NCBI RefSeq assembly: GCF_006740045.1
Contig: NZ_AP019749.1
Coordinates: forward strand, 1,383,001 to 1,447,000
DNA from: Comamonas terrigena NBRC 13299
Lineage (GTDB): Bacteria; Pseudomonadota; Gammaproteobacteria; Burkholderiales; Burkholderiaceae_C
Length of the DNA stretch: 64,000 nt
Direction of reading: 5' to 3'
The translations under genes were made by a program, and so were the position numbers. The notes beneath the pieces were generated by a model. It saw only the letters and a program-made list of their open reading frames with translations. It had not been told where the DNA came from and searched no databases. Positions 35,845 through 44,503 of this stretch are shown piece after piece; the first letter of the stretch is position 1; every line of letters starts with the position of its first letter.

Positions 35845-37431
35845 TCACAGGGCGGCAGCCTTGGCGTGCAGGCGCTGCACGGCGTTTAGCGACGACAGCA
35901 CGGCACCTTCCTGCCAAGCAGGGATGAAGGAGATGTGTTCGCCTGCCAGCACCAGGCGGTTGTCGATCTGCGCCATGTTGTCGTAGTGCTGTTCGCGCAA
36001 GGTGTCGTTCCAGGCGCCAAAGCAGCCCTGTATCCAGCCCATGCGGTGCCAGGCCACGGAGACGCCGTTGCGGAATTCCTGCTTGTACTGGGGGTGGATC
36101 TGGCTGCCGTATTCCACGGCCAGGCGGATGCGTTCCTTGGGTGTCAGCGACGAGAAGCGGTAGGCATTGGTGTTCTCGAAAGCGTAGGCGCCCAGCAGCA
36201 CGGCGGGGCCGGCGCTCATGTAGTCGTTGGAGGGGTAGGAGATCTGCTGGATGGGCAGGTCGGTGTTGGTGATGCCGCCGTAGATGCGTTCATCCTCCTC
36301 CCAGAAGCGGCGCTTGAATTCCAGGCCGATCTTCATGGAGCTGCCGTAGGGCAGGGCCTCGATGCCGGCGCGCATCGTGTCGCCGACCTGGATGTCCATC
36401 TGGGCGAGGATGGAGGCCGGAATCGTGCACACGCACCAGTCGGCCTGGACCTGCTGCGGCGCACCGTTGCGGGTGTAGCTGACGGTGACGGCCTTGTCGT
36501 TCTGCGCAATCTGGGTGACGCGGGCGTTGTACTGGATGGCCTGGCCCAGGTCCTTGGCCAGGGCTTTGGGCAGCATGTCCATGCCGCCATGGGGCTGGAA
36601 GATGGTGCTGTGGAATTCGGTCAGGTTGCCGGCGCCGATCTGCGACCACAGGTTCGACTGCAGGACGTCGTGCAGGGCGATGGGCTGGGAGGCCTTGGCG
36701 CGGTCCATCAGGCCGCCGCCCGGGTCGATGTCATAGCCGCGGTATTCGCTGGTGTGCAGGCTGGCGGCGTAGCGGTATTCCTTGTCCAGCGCGCCGTAGC
36801 TCTTCAGCGCGGCCAGCAGCTTTTCGGCATCTTCCTTGCGGATCACGGCATCCAGGGCGCCCTGGTTGGTGGCCTTGGCCAGCAGCTCCGACACATGGCC
36901 GCGGAAGTCGGTGGAGACATGGCGGAAGCGCTGGGGCTTGCCGCCAAACGCCTTGCTGCTGTGCACATAGGCGTTGTGGTTGACCTGGTTGAACACGTCC
37001 AGCTGGATGCCGTAGCGGCGGTACAGGTCCATCATGGCGTGGTGGTTGTGGGGAACACGCCAGGGGCCGGGGTTCAGGTAGTTGCCCTTGGCAAACCCCA
37101 CGGTCTGCGTGGTGCCGTCCAGCTCTGTGAAGCTGTCGCCACCGCGCAGCGTCCAGGCGCGGCCGCCCGCGCGGTTCTGGTATTCCAGCACGGTGACCTT
37201 GTAGCCGGCGTTGCGCAGTTCCACGGCGGCCACCATGCCGGCCAGACCGGCGCCCAGCACCACCACGGAGGCCCCGGGCTTGGCCTTGCCCAGCTGGATG
37301 GGGCCGGTGTAGCTGGATTCGGCCGCATGGCCCAGGGAAGTCATGGCCTGATACATCACCGAGCCACCGGCCACCTGGCCAATCATCGAGAGCAGTTTCC
37401 GTCTGGTAAGTGGAGTTTTTTGTTCTGGCAT
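35845..37431 (-). CDS. Tat-exported flavin monoamine oxidase/dehydrogenase
   Basis: A 528-residue flavoprotein of the amine oxidase family. A twin-arginine signal (LTRRKLLSMIGQ) is followed by the FAD-binding motif VVVLGAGLAGMVAAVELRNAGYKVTVLE, then NRAGGRAWTLRGGD, and the C-terminal FAD motif NRLVLAGEHISFIPAWQEGAVLSS. The substrate domain lies in between. Such enzymes oxidise amines to imines with reduction of FAD. The downstream cytochrome c, RidA and azurin form a complete periplasmic pathway, and a sigma-54 promoter with enhancer sites lies upstream. The actual amine is unknown. Confidence 0.92.
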   Translation of the reverse strand: MPEQKTPLTRRKLLSMIGQVAGGSVMYQAMTSLGHAAESSYTGPIQLGKAKPGASVVVLGAGLAGMVAAVELRNAGYKVTVLEYQNRAGGRAWTLRGGDSFTELDGTTQTVGFAKGNYLNPGPWRVPHNHHAMMDLYRRYGIQLDVFNQVNHNAYVHSSKAFGGKPQRFRHVSTDFRGHVSELLAKATNQGALDAVIRKEDAEKLLAALKSYGALDKEYRYAASLHTSEYRGYDIDPGGGLMDRAKASQPIALHDVLQSNLWSQIGAGNLTEFHSTIFQPHGGMDMLPKALAKDLGQAIQYNARVTQIAQNDKAVTVSYTRNGAPQQVQADWCVCTIPASILAQMDIQVGDTMRAGIEALPYGSSMKIGLEFKRRFWEEDERIYGGITNTDLPIQQISYPSNDYMSAGPAVLLGAYAFENTNAYRFSSLTPKERIRLAVEYGSQIHPQYKQEFRNGVSVAWHRMGWIQGCFGAWNDTLREQHYDNMAQIDNRLVLAGEHISFIPAWQEGAVLSSLNAVQRLHAKAAAL

Positions 37432-37489
37432 AGGTCAGCTTGCTTTCTGTTGACGGCCGCGCGGGAAGTACGCAGACCGCCTTGGCTAG

Positions 37490-37505
37490 TGCAACTCGTA
37501 TGCCA
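37490..37505 (-). promoter_or_regulatory. Sigma-54 promoter of the amine oxidase operon
   Basis: The minus strand reads TGGCATACGAGTTGCA, with GG and GC ten bases apart exactly as the -24/-12 sigma-54 consensus requires. Transcription should start near 37479, about 48 bases before the oxidase ATG. Confidence 0.82.
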
Positions 37506-37542
37506 GCTTGGATAGATACAGAAAGCGCATGCAGCTATTAAA

Positions 37543-37605
37543 TTTGCACCGCTATGGTTGTGGTGCGCACCAATGCCGTGATGCGAAAAGCTACTTTGGT
37601 GCAGC
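37543..37605. promoter_or_regulatory. Enhancer-like palindromes upstream of the sigma-54 promoter
   Basis: TGGTGCGCACCA (37561-37572) is a perfect 12-bp palindrome, flanked by TTGCACC (37544-37550) and TTGGTGCA (37596-37603). The half-sites GCACC/GGTGC resemble those bound by NtrC-like activators, and they lie 65-125 bases upstream of the predicted start, the usual distance for such enhancers. Confidence 0.65.
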
Positions 37606-37685
37606 TTTGTGAGCGAGTGTATGAACTTGTTAATTGATGTGTTTTTGGTCGAGCCGTGCCGGGTTGCGCTGCCTGCGCGGGGCGC

Positions 37686-37710
37686 AAAAAAGCCCGCTCG
37701 GAAGCGGGCT
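37686..37710 (-). terminator. Intrinsic terminator of the MFS gene
   Basis: On the minus strand the stem AGCCCGCT/AGCGGGCT (loop TCCG) is followed by six T residues. It lies 60 bases past the MFS stop and shields the adjacent oxidase promoter region. Confidence 0.9.
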
Positions 37711-37769
37711 GGTGGTGGGATGCGGCTACGGCCCCAGGACCTGCAGCGAGCGCTGCAAGCAGCGGTGGT

Positions 37770-39083
37770 TCACGCGGAAGGGTGGCTGCTGGAGCGGGCA
37801 GCGTCTTCCAGCCGGTCCACTGTGCGCAAGGGCTCGAACACCCGCATCCAGGTGCCCACCACCCCCAGCGTGCACAGGCTGCCGGCAATGGCCGCCGGCA
37901 CGGCACCAATGGCCGATGCCATGGCACCGGCGCGGAACTCGCCCAGCTCGTTGCTGGAGCTGATGAACAGCATGTTCACCGCATTCACCCGGCCGCGCAT
38001 GGCGTCGGGCGTGGAGAATTGCACCAGGGCCGAGCGGATGTAAACGCTGACCATGTCCGCAGCACCAGCCACCGCCAGGCAGGCCAGCGACAGCCAGAAC
38101 CAGTGCGACAGCGAGAAGATCAGGTTGGCCATGCCAAACACGGCCACGGCCGCAAACATCACCTTGCCCACATGGCGCTGGATGGGGCGGGTGCTGAGCC
38201 ACAGGCCCATGGCCACCTCGCCCACGGCCATCGATGAGCGCAGCATGCCCAGCCCTTCGGGACCGGTGTGCAGCACTTCCTTGGCATACACCGGCAGCAG
38301 CGCCACCACGCCGCCCAGCAGCACGGCAAACAGATCCAGCGAGATGGTGCCCAGCACGATGGGACGGCTGCGGATGAAGCGGATGCCTTCTGCGGCGCGC
38401 TGCCACATCGTGCCTTCTAGCGGCTGGCGTGGCGCCGCGTAGCGCACGGGCACCACCGCCAGCAGCAGCACGCCCAGCACCAGGGCGACGGCACACACGG
38501 CATAGGTCAACTCGCCGCCACCCAGGCCATACAGCAGGCCGCCCAGCATGGGGGCGGCAATGGCCGAGGTGCGCATCAGCATGCTGTTGGTCGCCAGGGC
38601 CTGGGCCAGGTGTTCGCGCGGCACGATCTGGGGCAGCAGGCTTTGCATGGCCGGGCTGGTGAAGGCGCGGCTGCAGCCAAACAGCACCAGCACGGCGTAG
38701 ATGCCGCCCACCCCATGTTCGCCCAGCGTGGTCAGCCACAGCAGCAGACCGGCGCACAAGGCTGCCACGCTCCAGCTGACGGCCAGGATGCGCTTGCGGC
38801 TCATGCGGTCGCTCAGATCCCCGGCAGGCACCAGCAGCAGCAGCATGGGCAGGAACTGCGCCAGTCCCACCAGGGCCAGCGACAGCGGATCGCGGGTGAT
38901 GTCATAGACCTGCCAGGCCACGACGATGGCCTGCATCTGCTGGGCGAAGAAGCCCAGCATGCGGGCAGCGAGAAAGGGAACAAAGCCCGGCTGGCGCAGC
39001 GCGCTGCCGTGCACCGGGGTGGGGGCGGTAGAAGACAAGGGGAGACCCGTCGAGGAAGGCACAAGCGCTGCATTCTGGCGCAT
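37770..39083 (-). CDS. MFS transporter, EntS-like
   Basis: A 437-residue twelve-span major facilitator. After a polar N-terminus of about 30 residues come GFVPFLAARMLGFFAQQMQAIVVAWQVYDITRDPLSLALVGLAQFLPMLLL and the MFS loop GDLSDRMSRKRIL, the typical order for EntS-like exporters. Substrate unknown. The frame is open upstream to 39455 but that part is antisense to the divergent DMT gene, so ATG 39083 is used. The two transporter genes share an 80-base promoter gap. Confidence 0.88.
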   Translation of the reverse strand: MRQNAALVPSSTGLPLSSTAPTPVHGSALRQPGFVPFLAARMLGFFAQQMQAIVVAWQVYDITRDPLSLALVGLAQFLPMLLLLVPAGDLSDRMSRKRILAVSWSVAALCAGLLLWLTTLGEHGVGGIYAVLVLFGCSRAFTSPAMQSLLPQIVPREHLAQALATNSMLMRTSAIAAPMLGGLLYGLGGGELTYAVCAVALVLGVLLLAVVPVRYAAPRQPLEGTMWQRAAEGIRFIRSRPIVLGTISLDLFAVLLGGVVALLPVYAKEVLHTGPEGLGMLRSSMAVGEVAMGLWLSTRPIQRHVGKVMFAAVAVFGMANLIFSLSHWFWLSLACLAVAGAADMVSVYIRSALVQFSTPDAMRGRVNAVNMLFISSSNELGEFRAGAMASAIGAVPAAIAGSLCTLGVVGTWMRVFEPLRTVDRLEDAARSSSHPSA

Positions 39084-39165
39084 CTGTCTGCACCATGCCG
39101 CCACCTGCGCGTCATGCCAGGTGCATGCCATGGCCGACAATGCGCGGCTTGCAAGGGGGATAGGC

Positions 39166-40056
39166 ATGGTCAAGGGTGTGCTGGCATCGGTGCTGGCTTC
39201 GGTGATGTTCGGGCTGCTGTATGCCATGGCGCCCTGGCTGGCTCCGCTGGACGGCGAGCAGATCTTTGGCTGGCGCGTGGTGGTCACCTTGCCGTTCACC
39301 ACGGCACTGCTGTGGCTGCTGCAGGAGCAGGGACAGTTGAAGGCGATGGTCGCCCGGGTGCGCGCCCAGCCGTCGCTGGTGCTGGGGCTGCTGGCCAGCG
39401 CTGCATTGCTGGGGGTGCAGCTGTGGCTTTTCATGTGGGCACCATTGCACGGCAAGGCCCTGCCGGTGTCGCTGGGCTATTTTCTGCTGCCGCTGATCCT
39501 GGTGCTGGCAGGGCGCTTGCTGTTTCAGGAACGCCTGACCCGTCCGCAGATGCTGGCTGCGGTGCTGGCCAGTCTGGGCGTGGCGTGGGAGCTGTGGCGC
39601 GCGGGCGGGCTGGCGCTGGAAACGGGGATCGTCTGCCTGGGCTACCCGGTCTATTTTGCGCTGCGCCGCAAGCTGGGCACAGACAACCTGGGCGGGCATT
39701 GGGTGGACATGGCGCTGCTGGTGCCGGCCGCGCTGTGGTTCATGGCCCGTGCGCCGTCGGGCCTGCTGGTGTGGCAGTCTGCATCGCATCTGCAGGCCAT
39801 GCTGCCGCTGCTGGGGGTGGTCAGTGCGGCCGGTCTGGCGCTGTACATGCTGGCCAGCCGCTGGCTGCCCATGGGCTTGTTCGGTTTGCTGTCCTATGTG
39901 GAGCCGGTGCTGCTGGCCCTGGTGGCGCTGTTGCTGGGTGAGCAGCTGGCGCCCGGACAGCAGCCGCTGTATATCGCCATCTTTGCGGCGGTGGCGGTGC
40001 TGGTGGTGGAAGCGGTGGTGCAGCTGCGGCAGGAGCGCCTCCGGAAAGTGGTGTAG
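39166..40056 (+). CDS. RarD-like DMT-superfamily (EamA) transporter
   Basis: A 296-residue protein with ten hydrophobic spans and two EamA repeats; MVKGVLASVLASVMFGLLYAM, FGWRVVVTLPF, VSLGYFLLPLILVLAG and LYMLASRWLPMGLFGLLSYVEPVLL are RarD-type segments. RarD proteins are linked to chloramphenicol resistance and small-metabolite efflux, but the substrate here is open. AGGGGGA six bases before ATG 39166 decides the start. It is divergent from the MFS gene. Confidence 0.87.
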   Translation: MVKGVLASVLASVMFGLLYAMAPWLAPLDGEQIFGWRVVVTLPFTTALLWLLQEQGQLKAMVARVRAQPSLVLGLLASAALLGVQLWLFMWAPLHGKALPVSLGYFLLPLILVLAGRLLFQERLTRPQMLAAVLASLGVAWELWRAGGLALETGIVCLGYPVYFALRRKLGTDNLGGHWVDMALLVPAALWFMARAPSGLLVWQSASHLQAMLPLLGVVSAAGLALYMLASRWLPMGLFGLLSYVEPVLLALVALLLGEQLAPGQQPLYIAIFAAVAVLVVEAVVQLRQERLRKVV

Positions 40057-40554
40057 ACACTGCCGTTCTTGCACGCTGGGTCGAAGGGGCGGCCTGCCGG
40101 GCCGGTGGCATCGCGTGCCGGATGTGATGAAAAAACGGGCAATGGCGCCAAAGCCATGCTGGGCGTGGCCTGGGCCGGTTTACAGGCAAGTTATCCACAA
40201 GGGCGCCCACACGCAGTGGGCATAAGTCCGGGCAGCGCCTTGGAGGGGCGAGCGCTGTGGGCAGGTGCGTTCTGCCTCGGTGATTTTTCTGGACCGGTGC
40301 GCTTGGTGCCTGGCGGCAGTCCCAGCAGCATTGGCATCCGCAGTCGCCGGCGGTGAAACGCCATGGATCGGTACCGGAAACCGTTCGGCGGGAATGTAGG
40401 AAAGTGAGGGCGATCTGGCGCTGGCAGTCTGACTTCCCGATCATGCTGACTATTCCTACATGTCCATGGGGTGGGCTATTGAACAATCAATTCCATAGCA
40501 AAGGCGTTTTCGACATACCGCGCTCAACCGATACAACGACAGAGGCAGACCATC
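40057..40554. promoter_or_regulatory. 498-base intergenic region with a DnaA box and a long-range inverted repeat
   Basis: No gene is seen. TTATCCACA at 40191-40199 is a perfect DnaA box. ATGTAGGAA (40394-40402) and TTCCTACAT (40453-40461) are 9-bp inverted arms 50 bases apart, upstream of the small gene at 40555, and may bind a regulator or form a cruciform. Confidence 0.45.
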
Positions 40555-40893
40555 ATGACAATGCAATACATCGGCGCACTCCTGGGTCGTGAAGCCGTCA
40601 TCGACTTCCCTGAAAGCACTGCCGAAGTCCGTTACACCGTGCGGGGGGATCTGCACTGGAGGGTGCGCGACAAGAACGGCAACATCACGCAAGGGCATGA
40701 ACGCCTGAGCTATCTGCAACTGTCCGACACGCTGCACTTCCTGAACTGGATCGAAAAGACCGGTTTCACCGTGAGCCAGCTCATCGATACCGAAAACGGC
40801 ACGGTCAAGGCATTCTGGTCCTATGCCGACGACCAGAGCGAGCGTGGCCACCGCGCTTCCATGTTTGTGGACGGCAAGTTTCGTTTCAACTGA
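40555..40893 (+). CDS. Small MoaF-like protein
   Basis: 112 residues, no signal or membrane span. The alternating strand pattern and the segments VRYTVRGDLHWRV, LSDTLHFLNWIEKTGFTVSQLID and VKAFWSYADD with a C-terminal FVDGKFRFN resemble small single-domain MoaF-like (lipocalin-type barrel) proteins. The family is poorly understood; catalytic residues cannot be named. GAGGCAG lies about eight bases before ATG. It is monocistronic, with a terminator 125 bases after the stop and a long inverted repeat in front. Confidence 0.7.
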   Translation: MTMQYIGALLGREAVIDFPESTAEVRYTVRGDLHWRVRDKNGNITQGHERLSYLQLSDTLHFLNWIEKTGFTVSQLIDTENGTVKAFWSYADDQSERGHRASMFVDGKFRFN

Positions 40894-41017
40894 TAGCGGG
40901 TTGCCCCGCTGGTGGGCGGGGCCGGGAGCTGAATTCCCGCAGGCCAGGCGGATGCACGCTGCGTTCTTTGCCGCCGGGGGAGCAGACAGGAGAGAGGGAA
41001 ATTGAAATCGGGGTTAT

Positions 41018-41044
41018 GGCTGCCTACCGTGCAGCCGTTTTTTT
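41018..41044 (+). terminator. Intrinsic terminator after the MoaF-like gene
   Basis: GGCTGC/GCAGCC stem (41018-41023, 41031-41036) with a seven-base loop, then G and seven T residues. Confidence 0.85.
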
Positions 41045-41185
41045 GTCTGCGCGTGGTCGGTGTTTTGTTTGCGTGCTGTCTGTCTGCCGCCCCGCTGTCA
41101 ACGTTCCGGCCGTGATGTCCCGTTACCGGGCCTGTGAACCTGGTGCACACCCATGCCGAACCTCGGCAAAAAGCTGTGCCCAAAG

Positions 41186-41216
41186 AAAAGCCATGCGGGG
41201 GCACTGCATGGCTTTT
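41186..41216. terminator. Convergent hairpin terminator of the META lipoprotein gene
   Basis: A perfect 11-bp repeat AAAAGCCATGC/GCATGGCTTTT with a nine-base loop ends in TTTT on both strands. It sits 57 bases past the minus-strand lipoprotein stop. Confidence 0.8.
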
Positions 41217-41272
41217 GAGAGGGCTGCGATGGCGACGCAGGCCGCTGGATGGCGGCGCGTGCGGATCCGCAG

Positions 41273-42151
41273 TCAGCGTGGTTTGACGATTTCCGACTCC
41301 ACCACCATGTCCAGCACATAGACATAGCGCGAGGCATCGGCCGGAACCTGCTTGCGTTCGTAGCGTTGCACGCGCAGCACGTTACGCACGCCGGGTTCAT
41401 GGCGGTAGCCTTCGATCTCGGTATAGAACAGCTGCCAGGGGCCGACTTCGGTCTTCAGGCCGCGACTGTCGTACTGGACCGAGCGCACCTTGAGGCACTG
41501 CATGGGAGCCACGCCGCTGCAGGCTTCACGTTGCGGTGCCACTTCCAGGAACTCGCGCACGCCTTCGCTGCCGTACAGCGTGGCGGGCGTGGGCTTGCCC
41601 TGCAGCTCCCAGCGACCGCCGTCCTTGAAGGTCAGGGTCAGCGTGGGGGCGGCAGGACCTTCGGCCGTACGCAGCTGCCAGCTGTCGAGCTGGGCCAGGC
41701 GCTGTGCCACGCGTTGCTCCAGTTCCATCAGCGAACGGTTGTTGCAGGCGCGCATGGTGGACACCAGCTGTTCCACCAGGATGCGGTTGCCGTCCAGCGT
41801 GTAGCGGCCGGCCAGCTGGTTGCACAGGTTGTGCACGCTCAACATGCCTTCGCTGGTGAAGTCCAGCTGCACATCCTTGCCTTCCACGCCCGGGCCGCTG
41901 GGCTTCCAGCCTGCCTGCTCCGCGCCCTGGGCCGTGCTGGCGCGCTGCAGCAGCCAGTGGTGGCCGCTCAGAATGCGGGCGGCGGAGGGCGCTTGCGATG
42001 GAGCAGGACGGGTTTGTGTCACAGGAGAAGCCGAGGAAGATGAAGCCGAGGGCTGGGCGCAACCGGCCAGCAGACCCAGGCACAGGCTTGCGACCGCGAC
42101 AGGTTGCCATGGGGCGCGCAGCGCATGGGAAGAGGGTGTCAAATGTTTCAC
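41273..42151 (-). CDS. META and DUF4377 domain lipoprotein
   Basis: 292 residues starting at GTG. A long basic N-region precedes a lipobox LLAGC near residue 31 and a Ser-rich linker. The META/HslJ-like domain (about 60-170) shows GHHWLLQRA, MLSVHNLCNQLAGRYTLDGNRILV and VSTMRACNN, as in envelope proteins linked to motility or heat response. The C-terminal 105 residues form a DUF4377 domain with CLKVR, PWQLFYTEIEGYRHEPGVRNVLRVQRY and YVLDMVVE. An outer-membrane anchor is likely; function unknown. Confidence 0.88.
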   Translation of the reverse strand: MKHLTPSSHALRAPWQPVAVASLCLGLLAGCAQPSASSSSASPVTQTRPAPSQAPSAARILSGHHWLLQRASTAQGAEQAGWKPSGPGVEGKDVQLDFTSEGMLSVHNLCNQLAGRYTLDGNRILVEQLVSTMRACNNRSLMELEQRVAQRLAQLDSWQLRTAEGPAAPTLTLTFKDGGRWELQGKPTPATLYGSEGVREFLEVAPQREACSGVAPMQCLKVRSVQYDSRGLKTEVGPWQLFYTEIEGYRHEPGVRNVLRVQRYERKQVPADASRYVYVLDMVVESEIVKPR

Positions 42152-42528
42152 AGTGATGGGACAGGGTGAATGGACGGAAGTTCAGTCTCGTAGGCGGTTT
42201 GGTGCCGCAGCGTCGCAGCAGCCGCCCTTGCTGTGTCAGACGATATCGTGATCTTCGCCCAGTCGTGTATCTGGTTTGTGCGTGTATTCCACGTAAATGG
42301 CAAACAAATGTATTGCGGCGGATGGCGCACATGGAGGGAACCTTGCGTGCCATCGGCCCTCCTATCTGGGCGCCATCGTGGGCGAGATAAAATGGCCTGC
42401 CTGGAGCGTGTGATGGCCTCTCGTGGCCGGGTTGCAGCGTGGAGCCTTCTGGAAGTCCTGTGCAGCCAACTCACCGCGGGTTTGCATGCATACCGCATGC
42501 AGCGCGATATGGAGTGCATGGGGTGCGG
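42152..42528. other. 377-base divergent intergenic region
   Basis: It separates two lipoprotein genes that point away from each other and must hold both promoters. The middle (about 42240-42320) is less GC-rich, and GATAAAAT near 42383 could be a -10 element for the right-hand gene, without a clear -35. No coding sequence or repeat is convincing. Confidence 0.35.
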
Positions 42529-43137
42529 ATGAGAGCAACTGGGCAAATACAAGGGCCCGCAGCCAAGGCGGGATGGGCAATGGCCATGGCGACAGCCGCC
42601 ATGCTGGCAGGGTGCGGGGGCAGCTCCACGCTGCAGACGCTGCCGCCGCAGGAGAGCTTCACGTCGGCTGCCACCTTCTCGCGCATGTTCGATGCGCGGG
42701 CCGAGCAGACCTGCGAAGCGGCGCGGCGCGCCTTGCTGAGCCAGGGCTACATCATCGACACCAGCCGCAAGGACCTGGTGGAAGGCAACAAGAACTTCCA
42801 GCCCGAGGCAGAACGCCATCTGCAGATGCACATCCGTGTGGTGTGCGCTGCCGAGTCGGCCGATGGCAAGCTGAGCGTGGGTTTTGTCACCGCCTTGCAA
42901 GACACCTACGCCCTGCGCAAGGCCAGCAATTCGGCCAGCGTGGGGGTCAGTGCACTGGGCTCGCTGTCGCTGCCGTTCTCGGCGGGGCACGACTCCATGA
43001 TCAAGGTCGGCAGTGAAACTATCCAGTCGGAGCGTTTCTACGAAAGCTTTTTCGAGTTGATGCGGCGCTATCTGCTGGTGGACGTGGCAGATGGAACGCC
43101 CTCCTCTGTCGAATCGGCCAGTTCGAAAAAACCTTGA
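42529..43137 (+). CDS. DUF2242-type lipoprotein
   Basis: A 202-residue protein whose N-terminus ends in the lipobox MLAGCGG near residue 27, followed by a mature domain with SRMFDARAEQTCEAARRALLSQGYIID, KNFQPEAERHLQMHIRVVC and a glycine/serine segment TALQDTYALRKASNSASVGVSA. It matches the DUF2242 pattern of envelope proteins in Burkholderiales; the role is unknown. ATG 42529 gives a 29-residue signal; ATG 42577-region starts would shorten the n-region only. Confidence 0.78.
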   Translation: MRATGQIQGPAAKAGWAMAMATAAMLAGCGGSSTLQTLPPQESFTSAATFSRMFDARAEQTCEAARRALLSQGYIIDTSRKDLVEGNKNFQPEAERHLQMHIRVVCAAESADGKLSVGFVTALQDTYALRKASNSASVGVSALGSLSLPFSAGHDSMIKVGSETIQSERFYESFFELMRRYLLVDVADGTPSSVESASSKKP

Positions 43138-43228
43138 CACCTGGCGCGCGCGCCGCCGCTGTGCACCATCCTGCTGCAGACAATGCGGCGGGATAAGTTG
43201 AAAAAATCTTTTCAGGTCGGCGCATCTT

Positions 43229-43368
43229 GCCTGTGCCGGCAACGCGGTGACTGCCGTTGCAGGCACAGGCTCCGCTGAGTGGCTTCGGTTGCTTTCGAAG
43301 GGAGACCCTCCTTCGTGCGCGCAGGCCGACGGCGATGGGCCACGGCACCCTCCGTGTCCGTGGTGCCG
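43229..43368. other. Cluster of three stable hairpins between convergent genes
   Basis: Hairpin A: GCCTGTGCC/GGCACAGGC (43229-43237, 43262-43270) continues, after one mismatch, with GCAACG/CGTTGC, about 15 bp in all. Hairpin B: CGAAGG/CCTTCG (43296-43315). Hairpin C: CGGCACC/GGTGCCG (43343-43368). No T-runs follow. They occupy the 250-base gap between two convergent genes, so they may be Rho-type ends or an unrecognised structured RNA on either strand. Confidence 0.5.
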
Positions 43369-43387
43369 GTGGAAAAGCAGGGCGCTG

Positions 43388-44269
43388 TCAGGCAGCCAGG
43401 AACAAGGCCGGGTCCACCATGGTGCGGTTCAGCATCACGCCCCAGTGTAGGTGCGGGCCCGTCACGCGGCCGGTGGCGCCCACCTGGCAGAAGCGATCGC
43501 CGGTGCGCAGCACATCGCCGACCTTGCAGTCGGTGCGGCTCAGGTGGCAGTACATGCTCAGCAGGCCGGCACCGTGGTCCAGCCACACGGTACCTCCGTT
43601 GAAGAAGTAGTCGCCCACATCCACCACCGTGCCGAGCAACGGTGCCACGATGGGCGTGCCCGTGGCGGCCGCAATGTCCATGCCGCTGTGCGGATTGCGT
43701 GCCTGGCCGTTGAAGATGCGGCGCAGGCCAAAGCTGCTGCTGCGCCGGCCGGGCACGGGCTGCTGCATGCGCAGTGGCCCCAGATCGGGCGGCGGGGCGC
43801 TGAAACGCTCCATGATGGTCTGCTGGTGGGCGCGTTCGCGCTCGTGGCGGGCCAGATCGTCGGGCGCCAGGTCCACGGTCTTGGGGGAGACCTTCAACCG
43901 CTGCTCGGTGTATTTCTTGTCCTGCACCTGGTAGCGCAGTGTGCGCTCACGTGCTCCGTCCTGCACCTGCACCGTATGGGAGCCAGGTTTGGTGGACAGG
44001 GGGATGCCCACCACCGCCGTCCACTCGATCATGTCGCCCAGCACGAGCACCGGCACATCGCCGGAGCGTACCTGGGGGCGTTGGGGGGCCGGGCCCAGTG
44101 ACAGGCGTGCCACGCCGCCGGGGACGCGGCTGTCCTGGGGCCACAGTCCATTGTCAGCGGCAGCCAGGGTGGGAAAAGGGAGTGCGGCCAGCGCACCCAT
44201 GCCCGCCAGGGCTTGCATGGCACGGCGGCGGGAGGGAAGGTGGCTGAAATGGAGCGGTGCAGCAGACAT
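43388..44269 (-). CDS. M23-family (LytM) metallopeptidase
   Basis: 293 residues. Twin-arginine-type N-terminus (SRRRAMQALAGMGALAALPF), a beta-rich middle domain (about 50-130), and a C-terminal M23 peptidase with zinc ligands in NPHSGMDIAAATGTPIVAP and HLHWGV. The family cuts peptidoglycan cross-bridges or activates amidases. The full HxxxD and HxH pattern is present, so an active enzyme is likely. The gene is monocistronic and convergent with the DUF2242 lipoprotein gene. Confidence 0.91.
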   Translation of the reverse strand: MSAAPLHFSHLPSRRRAMQALAGMGALAALPFPTLAAADNGLWPQDSRVPGGVARLSLGPAPQRPQVRSGDVPVLVLGDMIEWTAVVGIPLSTKPGSHTVQVQDGARERTLRYQVQDKKYTEQRLKVSPKTVDLAPDDLARHERERAHQQTIMERFSAPPPDLGPLRMQQPVPGRRSSSFGLRRIFNGQARNPHSGMDIAAATGTPIVAPLLGTVVDVGDYFFNGGTVWLDHGAGLLSMYCHLSRTDCKVGDVLRTGDRFCQVGATGRVTGPHLHWGVMLNRTMVDPALFLAA

Positions 44270-44470
44270 GCGGTGGTGCAGGACGTAATGTGGGGAGGGA
44301 TGTGGGCATTGTGAAGCGCGCCCGGCGTGGCTGCAGCAATTCCTGGCGCAGCCATGGGGTTGGGCAGGTGGTCGGGGCTGCGGATGGCATGCGCTGGCGA
44401 TAGTGGATGGCGCAAGCTGCCGCCACCGTCTGTCAACGGGAATATGGTCTGGAACGTTGAGCTAACACAA

Positions 44471-44503
44471 GCAGGCCGGCATTTGAACGGCCTGCTGCTT
44501 TTT
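44471..44503 (+). terminator. Terminator-like hairpin just upstream of the acyltransferase
   Basis: GCAGGCC/GGCCTGC with an 11-base loop is followed by TGCTTTTT. It ends 26 bases before the acyltransferase start and has no gene behind it on the plus strand, so it may be an attenuator in the leader or the end of a short RNA. Confidence 0.6.
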
